Part shown: piece after piece, positions 19,720 through 32,600 of the stretch
How positions within the stretch are numbered: position 1 is the first letter of the stretch
How the letters are laid out: the number at the start of each line of letters is the position of its first letter
Origin: Sabethes cyaneus
Lineage: Eukaryota; Arthropoda; Insecta; Diptera; Culicidae
Length of the DNA stretch: 64,000 bases
Direction of reading: 5' to 3'
Assembly (NCBI RefSeq): GCF_943734655.1
Contig: NC_071354.1
Span: forward strand, 233,671,206 to 233,735,205
The notes under the pieces: generated by a model
What the model saw: only the letters and a program-made list of their open reading frames with translations
Database searches by the model: none
Told to the model about the DNA's origin: nothing
Translations under genes and position numbers: made by a program

Positions 19720-22700
19720 GTAGAAATTTGTAGTTGTAAAAACCTCAATTCGTTACTCCACATCACCAGTCCACGTGTCGTTGAAAGTTTTGAATATTGT
19801 AAAAAGTTTCAAAATGAATTCATAAAATTAAAATTTTGGAATTTACAAGATTAGTAAAAATGCATTTGAAAACACTCTTTAGGGCGCATTTGGTCGGTAA
19901 AATTAGTTGATTAGTAAAAAAATTTCATTCTATCTAGATGATTATTAAAAATTAAAAATTGTTTTCTTTCACTAATCCCCGTTTTAAGTTCATTCGATGC
20001 TTCGACGCTTTTTGAACTTAAACCATAAACGAAGTTTCAACGTCCCGAACCATACCTGTCTGTGGCTGTGGTGTTGTGGTTTGTATCAACGGAACAGAAC
20101 AGGTTCCAGCCAGCAGCATTATTCACCGCACCTCGAAGCGGTAAAATTATGACCATCTCGTTGTTGCGTTGGATTCCGTGGCGAATTGCCATTGGATTTG
20201 CAAAGCGCATTTTTCGCGCCGCGCTCTTACCGTGCTTCCTTGATGGGTTCCTGCAGCAGGCTGCATGCAGCAGCAGCAGCAGCACCGCACTTGAATAATT
20301 TATTGTTTTCCAATTTTTCCGCTGTTCTTCTTTCTTTTGTGGTTCCGCGGCGGGTCGGTGTCACTGCGCTGCTGCGCAGCGTTGGTAACGTTTATGGTTT
20401 TGCGCAAAGCGCAAGGAATTTCGAATTGTGGGATCGTTTGTTGAGTTCACACCGATTTTAGGTTCGTTTTTGAAATTGATAACCGTTCCAACTTTGAATA
20501 GTTAGGTTATGTATTTCTTCCCGAATTTTCACATTTTTACACAAGTTTTTTTTTATTTTTTCTTCAAATGTTCCTATTGTACGTTTCAACATAGGCAAAA
20601 TAACTTCTTTTCAATTTGTTTTATTTGCTGAAATGATTTCTCGTTTTTTCACCTATTTTCTATAATACACCGTTCTAACAGTTTAGTGAACTTGTTTTTT
20701 CACTGTTTGTTTTAACTTTTTTTGTTTGTGTCGTAGCTGCAGTTAAATATATTATTCCTGTTTCTCTGGGGCGTATTTATTATATAAATACCTTCGTCCA
20801 ACTAACTTTTTCGTCTGCTATCCTGCCAGGTTTGCAGTTAAAACAAGTCAACTTGCGAGAACACATTAGCACTACTTTATTGTTGTTCTTTTGCATGTCC
20901 CTTTCATGGCATACATTGTGCAATCAAAATATATTCGAACCGGGTTTGGTTGTTTCGCGGTTTGAAGCATTCCCGTGTCGCCCGTCGTCGTGGCCAAATT
21001 TGAACAAAAAAAAAATAAAACAAATTTAGAAAACAACACCTAAAGCTAAAGAATTATCACTGGCAGCCAAAATACGGTATAAATCAGACCACGCGTCCTC
21101 GTGTGCGCCTGCGGCGCGGCTCGAAGAGCCGGACTCGACCGGGCGGGAATCCTTCAGACAGCCAAGGCAACAACCCTGCATAAAAGTCTGCCGATGATGC
21201 CGCGAAAGATAATGCTTTTAGTTTTTTGTTAGTTTTTTTTAATCTTATCTTGATTTTTTTCTTGCAGAAACAAATTCATCGCTGCTTGGTGGAACAACAT
21301 TCTTCAATAACAATAAATTAGGTATTCTTTTACTCTCTAGTTTGGGCTTGCAGTTTTTTTTTTCGTCGCTCATCATCATCACTCTTCAATGACGGTTTAC
21401 GCTCTCTGCTGGTTTGTTTTCTTTTTTTTTACATCTTATAAACTGTTTTCTTTTTATTTTTCCTTAGCTCAATCACAGATAGTTCAAACACAATCAATTT
21501 TTCCTCTTCGTTTTTTTTTCTTCTCGCGGTTTCTCTCGATCTGTCGCCACACATCATCATTCTATATTTATTTATCCACTGACTCACTGCTTGCTCTGAT
21601 CCTTGCTGTCCTTCGTCCTCGCACAGCGCACAGGCTGTTCGGGGTTGTTCGGGAAAAATGAAATTCAAATGTTGGTCGAAAAAAGGGGGGTTCCCACTCC
21701 CGATCGACGCACACGAACTGGGGGGGGGGGGGGAGGCCTGTGGAAGTAAGTTTTCTTTCTGGTTAAGGAGTTTGTTGGTCGGAATTGTGCTCTTCGTAGT
21801 ACGTAATTTTAGCGCTGCAGTTTCGTGTCTGTGGTTGTGGTTTGCTTGTATGCTTATCTCTTGCTCTTATCGGCGTCGTATGTAAATGTGTTGTGTAGAG
21901 ATAATATTCTGGAGGGGGAGTAAGTTTTTGAGTTGGATTTATTCTGGCACCCGATTTTCACTGAGCATTACCAACGAAATTGAATATCAGTAAAGAAGTA
22001 GGCGGTGGTGGAAAAGTGGTTTTGCTGCTTGTCAGTGAAACCTCTGTTGTGCGAGTTTTTCTGCTTCTAAAGGTAGGTAGCTCACTAAGTTATTGTTTGT
22101 TTTTATTTACAAATTTGGGATTTTTTTTCTTCGTTTGTTTTGGTAAGTAGGAAAAGTCGAAAAAGATGGAACGAAAACAAGTGAATTGAAACGTTTGTTG
22201 AGGCAGGTTAGAGGATGGAAGAAATTTCTAATACTTTCACGTCGACAATAGGGTTTTTTTGTTGTTACTTCGTTACTTCAAACCGGCCGTGCTTCGGCCA
22301 TGCTTTTGCTGCTGGATATTTTGTTAACCACCAATAAACTGTTTACCATTGGATTTTTTTTTCGTTTCTTATCGGTTACTTATTTACAAGTTTTCCCAAC
22401 TAACATTGAAAAATTAGGGTTTTGTTTAATTTAATAGTTCTACCTACGGTATTCTAGTTCTGTTTTGTTCCTCTTCTTCATTGATCGAGGACTAAGGGCA
22501 GGCAGGCTTTCTATAGCTAACGATAATAATTAGTTTTTTTATCTTCTGTTCCATTTAGTTGTTCACTGATTGGTGAAACAAGTTGGTAAAGCTACCAGCA
22601 TAAAAAAACAAAGATCCGAAATGGAGTATACTTTTTTGTCTGGCGTACAATCGTGTTTAAGCTGAGTTCTCTACTGTAGTAAACTGCATATATTTTTGTG

Positions 22701-23447
22701 CGCTGGCACCTAACTAAACTATTGTATACTTTTTAATTAAATATGGCGACTTGGTTCTGAATGCGATACCTGCTCGTAACTCTAGGGGGGAGGGGGATTG
22801 GTTATTTACTTACTAAAATATAAAGCTTCCGCAAAACGGGAAATGAGATTAGATTGCTTTTTTTTCTTGGTAAAATTTGTACACTCTCACAATTTTGACT
22901 TTGACGAAACAATATAATGGGAGAAAACACAATTTAAAACGATGGTTGTTCTCTAGTATACATGCATACTTTCTTTCCTATGAATGTTTGAGTAAAACAT
23001 ATAGAATATCAACATATTGCTTGAGCTTTTCTGCAGCAGCAATGAATAGCAAGCTGAAATCTGCGGATGATTTATGGCGTCTATCTTTCTCCGTCGTTTC
23101 AGGGGATCATTTCGATAGGTATTCTCTCAAATTTCAACATCAGCCGGTGTGAACTGCACTCACACCACGGATACGCCGGACACGTGTACAATTGTTTTAT
23201 CATTGCTACGCGTAGATTTGTTATATCCTAGTTTTTTTTTCTCTTGTTTAATAATTTTACAGTCCTACGATCTGTGACTTGCACGCGCTATCACACGTAA
23301 AAACTACCGTGTGCGTGAATTCGTTTCGCGAGTTTCCTGAATGAAGCATTAAAGAGGCGAAAGAAGACAACGAGTACGAATAACTTGACTCCATTTCTCT
23401 AGCTGAGTTTACCTGATGAACAAAACAACCGTTCGGGCCCCCCCGCT
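19720..23447. other. 3' flank of the glypican gene; no other gene seen
   Basis: The part nearest 23447 should be the 3' UTR of the glypican mRNA (minus strand). Several TTTATT (AATAAA on the minus strand) occur, for example near 22102 and 21557, but I cannot choose one. The stretch is T-rich on the plus strand with many T runs, a CAG-rich spot (20266-20286) and a G run (21721-21733). Frames of 65-111 codons here lack motifs. Confidence 0.4.
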
Positions 23448-23605
23448 TTAGTGCCTGCTGTTGCCGATCAGACCGGACAGCAGGAACGCAACGCACGTGA
23501 GCACGTGCGAGATGGAGATTCGGCTCGAGTGGGCTTTGCCGGCCGGCGGAGTGAAATTGCTTCCGGTTTGGACATTTATTATTTCGAATCCACCCCGCTG
23601 TGGAC
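23448..23605 (-). CDS. dally: Glypican last coding exon: GPI-anchor signal
   Basis: The acceptor is TGGTAACAG. The exon completes a Gly codon and reads PQRGGFEIINVQTGSNF, then TPPAGKAHSSRISISH, the hydrophobic VLTCVAFLLSGLIG, and NSRH with TAA at 23448-23450. A hydrophobic stretch so close to the stop, after a small-residue region, is a GPI attachment signal. The likely attachment site is among the small residues (AGK or HSS), which is inference. Confidence 0.88.
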
Positions 23606-26600
23606 CTGTTACCATAAAAAATTAAATTAGTAATCGTTGAAATTCGGAACTAAAACAGATCGAACATACCTTCACCAGATCCGGAACCGTTTTCTCCATA
23701 TTCCTCCTCTTCAGTCGAATCGTAATCCCGATAGTGATCGCCGGAACCTTCCGCCATGTCGGACAGCATCTTGTCGGGGTCACTCTTGAACGCATTTGTT
23801 GAAACCTGTAACCAAAAACAAACAACCCCATTACTAATCTTGTACCTTTTAGCAGACCGGGAGAAAATCTTACAGCCTTGGTGGCGGCATTCTTCAAATT
23901 AATCAGCTTATCGATCAGCATCTGCAGTCGGATGTCCTTCGGGAGCTGCTCGGTGGCACTGCTGTACGGCACCTCCGGATTGTACTTCTGCGACGTGGTC
24001 GATACGATCTCGTGCGTGTAGTCCCCGTAGTGGGTACCGGTCCAGCAATCCTCATCGTTGTTGTGATAATCCTCATCGTCGCAAAGGCTGTAACGACAGA
24101 AAAGAAGGGAACCAAAATTAGCATAAATGACGAGGGCACACTGCTGCATCGCATTACACAACAGGTCTGTCTAGCTGACCTTGAATTGGCGCTCACCCAT
24201 CGAAATCCGAAGCGGCGAAGCCGCCGGGATTGATCAATCCGGGCGACAAAAAAAAACGAGATGTCTGATTAAAATTCCTCTTCAATTAATCAATGGCTAA
24301 TGGGACGAAAATTGCGCGCTGAATACTGAAATGCACGCAACCGGATCGTTTCGTTTCGTTGACAATCAGTGTTGTAGTAGTCCCGCCCGGTCTCCAATCT
24401 CATCTCCATTGGCATGGAGAACAGTACACCACACGGACACGGACGGCTCGGTCGTCGATGGGGTGTCATAATGGCACTGACTAATAACAATCATTATCAT
24501 GCAAATAGTAGAATAGTACGATATAGGCATTGAAACTGAGAAACTGTTTCGACTTAACCCGCAGAAACGCGACGCGGTACGGCGTCAATTCTGAAACCCA
24601 GGCCTGCCTGCCTGCCTGCCTGCATAACGTGTCGAAATGCATTCATAACTGCCAGCGAGGCGCTCGCTCTCCGACCGCCGAGATATTATTTGAAGATAGG
24701 AATTAGTGCAGAGCGCTGCATTCATTGCAGACTACCCGCTTCATTGAATATTTTGCATGGAGTACCTAACAGCAACAACACAACAATGATTCGATTGGGG
24801 GGACTTGCATCGTGCCGGGACATCGCGCTCCGACACCGATGTATGACGAGACAAGACTACGGACCCGGTACGGATAGACAGGGGCTTGCAAAACATCGCA
24901 CAATTGACGGTACGGTACGGCTGATGCTGTTGATTAGATGGTGGAAAATATTTTCCTTTCATTTGCCAAGAAAAAAAAATCAACCAGACTTCTATTTTTT
25001 GACTTATATATTCGTAATAGGCCTAGTTCTGATCTTCTATGGAGTGTTGCAAGGTCTGTGAGGTGGTCAGATCCTAGATCAAATCCATCTCCTGGTGATA
25101 AAAAGTAAGTTAAACTCCAACCGTGCAATACTCTATAAAATTTTGCAGTTGTCCCTGCACTTTCAACCTCTCAACAGCAGTGTTGAAAAAAGAAGAAAAG
25201 AATGGACATGTTTAGAAAGACTTCATTAATCTTCCTGATCATTGCCTTTAGCTGCTGTCCGCGCTTGTCTAGAGAAATGCCACGTGCATGCGTAGCGTAC
25301 TTGTAAATATGTACTGCAATTAATGCATGTCTTCTGTGTGATAACACAGCTCGTGATATTTGTGCGGTAGCGGTAAAACCAACTCAACCCTTTCCTGCTG
25401 TAGGCAAAACATATGTTCATTGTTCATCCCGTTTGCCACACAGAGAATCATCATCAGGGGTTAAAACATCACCTTCACTTTAGGAGGTAAGAAAACGAAT
25501 CGTGTGCACAAATGCAAATAAGCTCTGGAAATGCAAACCTGTTTTATCAGCAGTTTGTGGCAATTAAATGGTTTACTAAAAGATTTGGATCAGCCAGAGT
25601 GAAAATTCACGCAGAATCCTGTAATAGTTTAATGTCTTCCTTATAATTTAAAGAAGGGTCAAATCCCTGGTATTCTAGTGGAAGACAAAGTACTCTTTAA
25701 AGAACTATTTTACAAGGTATTTGCTAAAAAATTGGTGAAACAGGAACATGATACATATACTGCGAATTAACAGTCTTTTGTCGACGTTATTTCGCAGGTC
25801 AGCGCCGCATATTCACGGAAGAAGACGGTTTTTTTATCGGAAGGTTTAACCACTGCACTGCGACCATTATTTTGATCTATTGCGGTATACTTTTTCTTTT
25901 GTCTAGGAATTAGTTGCCAACAAAACACTATTGATGGAAGTGTTCGTCATTGTCAATTCATACCAGATACATCTTCTCCCAGTCCAGCATTACACTTCTT
26001 ATGAAGTTTATTACCTGACTGGGATTTGCAGACTTCGGAAGGGTCCATTGTTCCTTTACCGAAGGTTCTTAGTCTGCGAAGAGTTAGTACACTGCACTGG
26101 CAGAGCAGATATTCTGCGGATTCGCTTTCAAATTTGTAGAGTTGGCAAGTACCATTGTCCAGCCTACCAATCGTTTTGAGATATCGTTTACTCGGACAGT
26201 GACCGGTAAATAGTTCTATTGTTATACTTAGTTCTGTTTTCTTCAAATTAAGCAATGCTAGGCTTTTTTACTGTATGGCTGTATAAAGTGGTTTAGCTGT
26301 CTTAGTCATGCAGAGGATTTCCAATTTTCCTCTATTATTTTGTGTTCCCATGCACGAATTTCGGATTTAAATGCGTTTGGTGACACACCACTGAACGGCT
26401 CTGGGCCGATAAAGTGCGTAGATGAACCCTGTCTCGCTAAAGTATCGACTTTTTCGTTTCCAGTAAAGGTTTACTTTATTCTTTTCCGTCAGTTGAGTGA
26501 GAGGATACACGAAGACGTTGGGCCTATCTATTCTTTATTTTACTAGGGTGGAGGAGTATTTGGTGAGAACGATGGTAGACTGCATGAAACTGCGAAACTT

Positions 26601-29600
26601 CGATATGAGGCCAAAAATATATTGCGTAGCTCAACTGGTAAGTGGGACTCTAACCCACACTCTCTCATTCCTGAAGAGACACATATCCTGTTTGTTGACG
26701 CCATTGCTTTACCTATTCCGAATGTCTATCTCTAGCGGCGTATTCCCATCATGTTGGAAATTTGCGCATATGTTTCCTGTGCATAAAAAAGGTAGTAAAC
26801 GAGATGTGAACAACTATAGAGGAATCACATCGCTCAGTGCAGTTTCAAAACTATTTGAGTTGGTAATCATGGAACCTCTATTGTCACACTGCAAACAATA
26901 TCTAAGTGCCGATCAACATGGCTTCATTTCCCAGCGCTCTACCACCACTAACCTGCTGTGTCTAACATCATACATAACGGGAAGTATGGACCACCGTGCT
27001 CAAACCGATGTCTTATACACAGACTTGTCGGCCGCTTTTGATAAGATAAACCATGACATCGCAATTGCAAAATTGCATAGACTGGGCGTTAGCGACAACC
27101 TTTTGCGCTGGTTTCGCTCATATCTGACCAATCGACAGTTGGTGGTTGCCATTGGAGATTGTAGGTCCGATAGCTATCTAGCCTCTTCAGGTATACCTCA
27201 GGGAAGCCATCTTGGACCTTTGATCTTTCTGCTCTACTTCAACGACGTTAATTTGGCTATCAAATGCCCTCGACTCTCGTATGCAGATGACCTGAAAATG
27301 TTTTCCCAGATCCGTTCGACAGACGATTGTCACTTTCTCCAAAATCAGTTGGAGGCCTTTGCCGCTTGGTGCGATGTGAACCGCATGTTAGTGAACCCGG
27401 GGAAGTGTTCAATAATCACTTTCTCCAGAAAAAAAGACCCGATCCTGTTTTGTTATGAGCTCAATGGCACACCCATCGAACGTGTTTCGTATATAAAAGA
27501 CCTGGGAGTTATCTTGGATCCGCAGTTAACGTACAAGGAGCATATCTCGTACATTATCGCTAAAGCTTCGAGGTCATTAGGCTTCATTTTCAGGATCGCG
27601 AAAAAGTTCTCTGATATATATTGCCTTAAGTCACTATATTGTTCGCTGGTGCGGTCCATCCTGGAATACTGTTCGCCCGTTTGGAATCCTAACTACAACA
27701 ACAGTACAGAGAGAATTGAATCAGTTCAGCGCCGATTTCTTCGATTCGCCTTGCGTAGGTTGCCATGGAGAGACCCGTTCCGTCTACCTAGTTATGTAAG
27801 CCGCTGTCAGCTGATTGACTTGGAACCTCTCTATGTTCGTAGAGCTGCCTCTAGAGCTTTGTTTATTGCGGATTGCCTGCAGGGTAGAATAGACAGCCCT
27901 GTGCTTATGGAGCAGATTAACATAAATGTACAACCACGAGCACTGCGTAATAGCGCCATGCTGAGACTACCAGTTCGTCGCACTAATTACTCTATGAATG
28001 GCGCTTTCGGTGGCTTGCAGCGAGTTTTTAATCAAGTGTCGTCATTATTCGATTTTCATCTGTCGCGTCGAATACTTGGCAGAAGATTTGCAAGCTTTTT
28101 TTCGGGAGCAATAATCCGCGAGTGATGTAGACTTATATTTCAACTGTTTTTGTATTTGTATTTTACTCACTTGACTGTATTTTTATGTAACTATCGACAA
28201 TCATTGGGGCTATCTCGAGCCCGTTGATTTAATAATAATAATAATAATAATTCTCGGTTGGCGCCCAAGTTTTGACAATTAAGGTGAAATTAGTCGTCAT
28301 CGATTCTGTAAATTTCAAAAGCACGACACCCTATATTAGATAGTCTCAAATCTAGTTTCCGTCCCTCTAGTCTAACTATTCGTAAGCACACACATACGCT
28401 CCACCCGCCGGCGGTACCCAACAAACACCGAATACCGAACTTAATAGAGTCTTTTGCGCGTTTTTAAATACCCAAATTGCGCAAAGCTGGAAACAAAGGT
28501 GCACAAAGGTTATATAATGGGCTATATAATTGCTTAACAAGTATTTTTTCTGCCTCAAATGAAATAGGTGGTATAAGTTCTCCAATTTCGGCTGAATAAG
28601 TATTGTAGAATTGTTTACATAAATTTTATTCGATGCATATTCAGCTATAGCTGAATAATAACGGCTGCTAAAATGTTTAATCAGCGCATAAATGTTTCTT
28701 GGGTAATTACATATTTTTTTGTATGGTTGCTCTTTTTGTTTCTACCACCGAAAAGATACCTGGTGCCAACCGTCGATCAGCACGCTGATCTCTATTCTTG
28801 GTGTTGGTAAGGTCCTTAACGAGCATAGATTTTACCGCACTGTCGTTCGGCATCCTTGTGATGTGGCCGACCCACCGGAGCCTCCCGGCTTTCACCAGAT
28901 GAGCATGAAACCTGTGGTTCATACGGTACGTGCACGCATGTTTTCAGAAAGCACCGTTACAATATCAAATCCGTAGAGGACTAACGGTCTGATTACTATA
29001 GAGTTTTGTTGCGCTGTCAGGGTACGCTACTTGACCGAAACATGTTACGGAGGACAGAGTCGGCCCGGTTGAATCCGTCGTAGAATCTTATGACTTGCGT
29101 TTTTGTTAGCAGTGATCAGAGATCCCAAATTTATGAACTCACTAAGTTTCAGCGGAAAACTCTCAAACGCAACAACTTATGTAATGGTCACCGTCGTCGT
29201 TGTCGTCAGTAGTATAGAGCAGGGGTAGCACGTGCTTTTTTAAGCTGTCGTCTTTATTCAACTCGATCTTGGGCCACTCGTCCCCAATTGGGCACTTTTC
29301 AAGAGACGGCGCTTTTCTAGTGGTAGTGAAATCAAAATTTCTCACTTACCTCCCTAAAAAACAATCACTAATCACATTTCATTTGTGGTACAGTTACTGT
29401 GTCCTGCTTAATTTTTATAACTTCTGCCTAATTTTGATAAAAAACAAACGTTTTCCTATAACTCTCCATTGCATCTTACTACCATTCTCCCGTGAGCCCG
29501 GGAAGCAGATTTGCTACAGCGCGAGATCCGGGAGCTGAATATTTTTGAGACATCAGTTCGTAGAAATCAAATTTCATGACATGGACGCGATATACAAAAA

Positions 29601-32600
29601 CAATATTTACTAACTACCTTAACGATACTTTAACGATAAATACAAAAAAAAACTGAGATAAACTAGAGAGTGCTATTGCCGCACTGAGTAAATTTATTGT
29701 CGCACAAAATTGGGTTGTTTTCAATATGTACAATATGCGTTACCAAGCAACGACATCTGTTGTATTCAACAGGGAAACATTGATGGTTTCAAGCATGCTC
29801 TCACCCATGGCGCATGATGAAACCCTAGTGCCAACTACTGTTTTTTTTATTTTCAAAAACTAGAGGCGGTGTACTATTTGCCACTAGTCGCAGAAGTCGC
29901 ATATCACGTTCGACCTGGTCGAGCCATCTTGCACGTCGAGCCCCTCTGTTTCTGATGCCGGTGGAGTTGTCGTTACGACGTGTCCGGCCCACCGTAGTCC
30001 TTTCGTCAGATGTACAATGGCAATCTCACTAAACAGTGCATGAAGCTCGTGATACTGCTCGGAAAAATTTTACGTCTAGTCGCCTCGCAACAGTTTGTCA
30101 CATCCGATATCCGATCTGCCAGTGAAAGTCAGGTCAACACTATCGTCCCTGTAAGCACCGCTGGGCACATTGCCTAGATCTGACATAAGTACAATTGGCA
30201 TCGATCGCAATTGTCATCAACAGCTAAAGACTTTTTCTTTGCTAAAGAGCAATAGAGTATAAACAAAGTGCGGCTGCGATTATGCTAAAATATTTCGTTC
30301 TACCATAATTAAAAATCATTCACTCGAGACATTGAAGATTAAAATGAATAGCAAATTGTTTGATACTGGTTTAACTTAATAAGGTAAAATATTATATATT
30401 AAAAGCTAAAATTGATTTCTAGTTAATAAATATTTCTCACGTGTTACACTATACAGTGAAATCGTTGAAGTGACTGAGCCGAAAAATATAATTAGAAGAT
30501 ATACCGTGACCGCTCCTAATTCTGCGCATTTTTCTTTATATAAGTACTTTTTAACATTGTGCATAACTATGATCATCGCGTTATTTTTTTTTATAAATGT
30601 CTATTGAATATTACGCCATTATTCACAAACGGACCATAATATTTGAGAGCGAAATAATTTAACGTGAAAGTGAAAGTATTTTATATGGAAGAAAACATCG
30701 TCGTTAGCACCAACGCTAAGATTGTCCTTCTAGAAAATTATCAAATTTTTGATCGAAAGTCTTTGCAATGATCAAATTACCCAGCATAATTAGAAAGAAT
30801 CATTAGTTTTAGTCATGTTTTAGATAAAAAGAGTGATTGCATGCATTGCTTTCGTTAGAAAAATACGTTGCAATAATGCGCAGATTTAGGCACAGATTTT
30901 TTATTCATGTTCCAAATTCTGCGCAGTAAAGTATCCTAAGAAGAAATCGCGAAAGAGTAAGCAAACTCACCCAAATGGCTGAGCTATAGAGGCATAAAAA
31001 TTCATGTAGAATCTTTAGCTTGCATTGATTGGCATCCTGTACTGAGTCTCGGGGTCCAAACCTATGAGCGCCCATTCATGAAATCATGTCTTCTATTTTT
31101 TTAATGTCCAACCTCATGGGGCTGTCAGAGAGTGGGGAAATGGTTTCTATATGAAAACACAGACTAATACTAAAGTCTACAGTGTAATGTTTAGTATGCA
31201 GAAAACAGGATTTGCAGGATTTTTTGGTGTGCTTTCAGCGTATAAAGACATAAACAGCATGGCAGGAGTATTTATTTTCACTTTTTGGGTGCGCAGAATT
31301 AGGAGCAAGCATGCGCAGAATTAGGAACATGGGCAAGAAAGTGCGCAGAATTAGGCACCGTGGATAAGTTTACAAAACGAAAAATATACTCAATTGTTGT
31401 TCGACTTATAATTCCCATATTTTTTACCAGATATTATAGCCCGCAGCACTACACGTTGCTGCTATCCACGTTGTTAATTTAAATCTAGAATGCTTAGAAT
31501 AGCGGAAGAATCATAAAAATGCCTTAACTGCACAGAATATGGTACGTTCACGGTAGATCATTCTTGAGTAGGTGAGCAGTAATAAAAAATAAATTTACAA
31601 TTAATGTTACGGAAAACTAATTAGTTATATTAAAATTTAATACCTAACAGTGAACATATCGATCAGCCAACCACGAGTTCTAAACAAAATTGAGGTTAAA
31701 AAAGAAACTATTCATGTAAGTTAGAAGTTATTAAAAATATGTAACCTGGTTCAAATTCATTATATTTAGTTTTAAGCTGCAATACACGTCTGCTGCTATA
31801 AAAAAAGTAGTTTCATTGGCCTAGAATCAACAGTTCCCATTCACGAATAAATCTGGTGTACCCCAAGGCAGTACCTTGGGACCACTTTTATTTATTTTAT
31901 TCTTTAACGACGCTGCCTCTGCTCTTGGCACTGGTTGCAGACTGGTATATGCTGATGGTCTTAAAATATACTTGGCGATTTTTTGCATCGAAGATTGTCG
32001 TGGTCTTCAAATACCTTTAGACACATTTGTGAATTGGTGCAAACTGAACTGTTTGACGATTAGTATTACCAAATGCGAGGTAATTAAATTACAGGTTTTG
32101 AAAACGATCTAGGTGTCACTGCTGTCACTGAACTACTGGTCCCACTAGAATGTGCACGATCACAAGCGATCACAAATACATGAACACATCTACCACTTCT
32201 AGTTCATCGCCGTCAACGGTTATCATCCGTGGGAGGCACGCGTTTGTTTCCTTTGATCCTCTTTCTTTCATGCATTTGGTCTTCGACATATTTATTTTTA
32301 GCCCAATCCTCCTAGATTCCGCTTTCAGTTTGGCGTAGATTGCGTCCGCCGTCGCAAAGTGATGATATCAAAGTCATCTGCAAAGCCTAGAAGTTGGCTA
32401 CCCTTGGTGAGGGTTGTTTCGATGCCCGCGCGTCGGATCACCCCTTAAGAGCGATATTCAGCAGTATACTGGGCAACCTTCGCCGCGTCTCAAAGGGAAT
32501 CGACAGTGTCTCCGAGATGCTCATGAAACACATCACTCGATCCAATGTAGCTCCGGATTCGGATGCACTTAATCCAAAAACCCGTATTCGTGCCTTATAT

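Noticed and set aside
23622..23873. Unspliced continuation of glypican exon 24087-23874 (VRFSPGLLKG...)
   Set aside because: GTAAGA donor and a downstream acceptor give perfect phase joins to the Ser-Gly exon; the read-through is intron.
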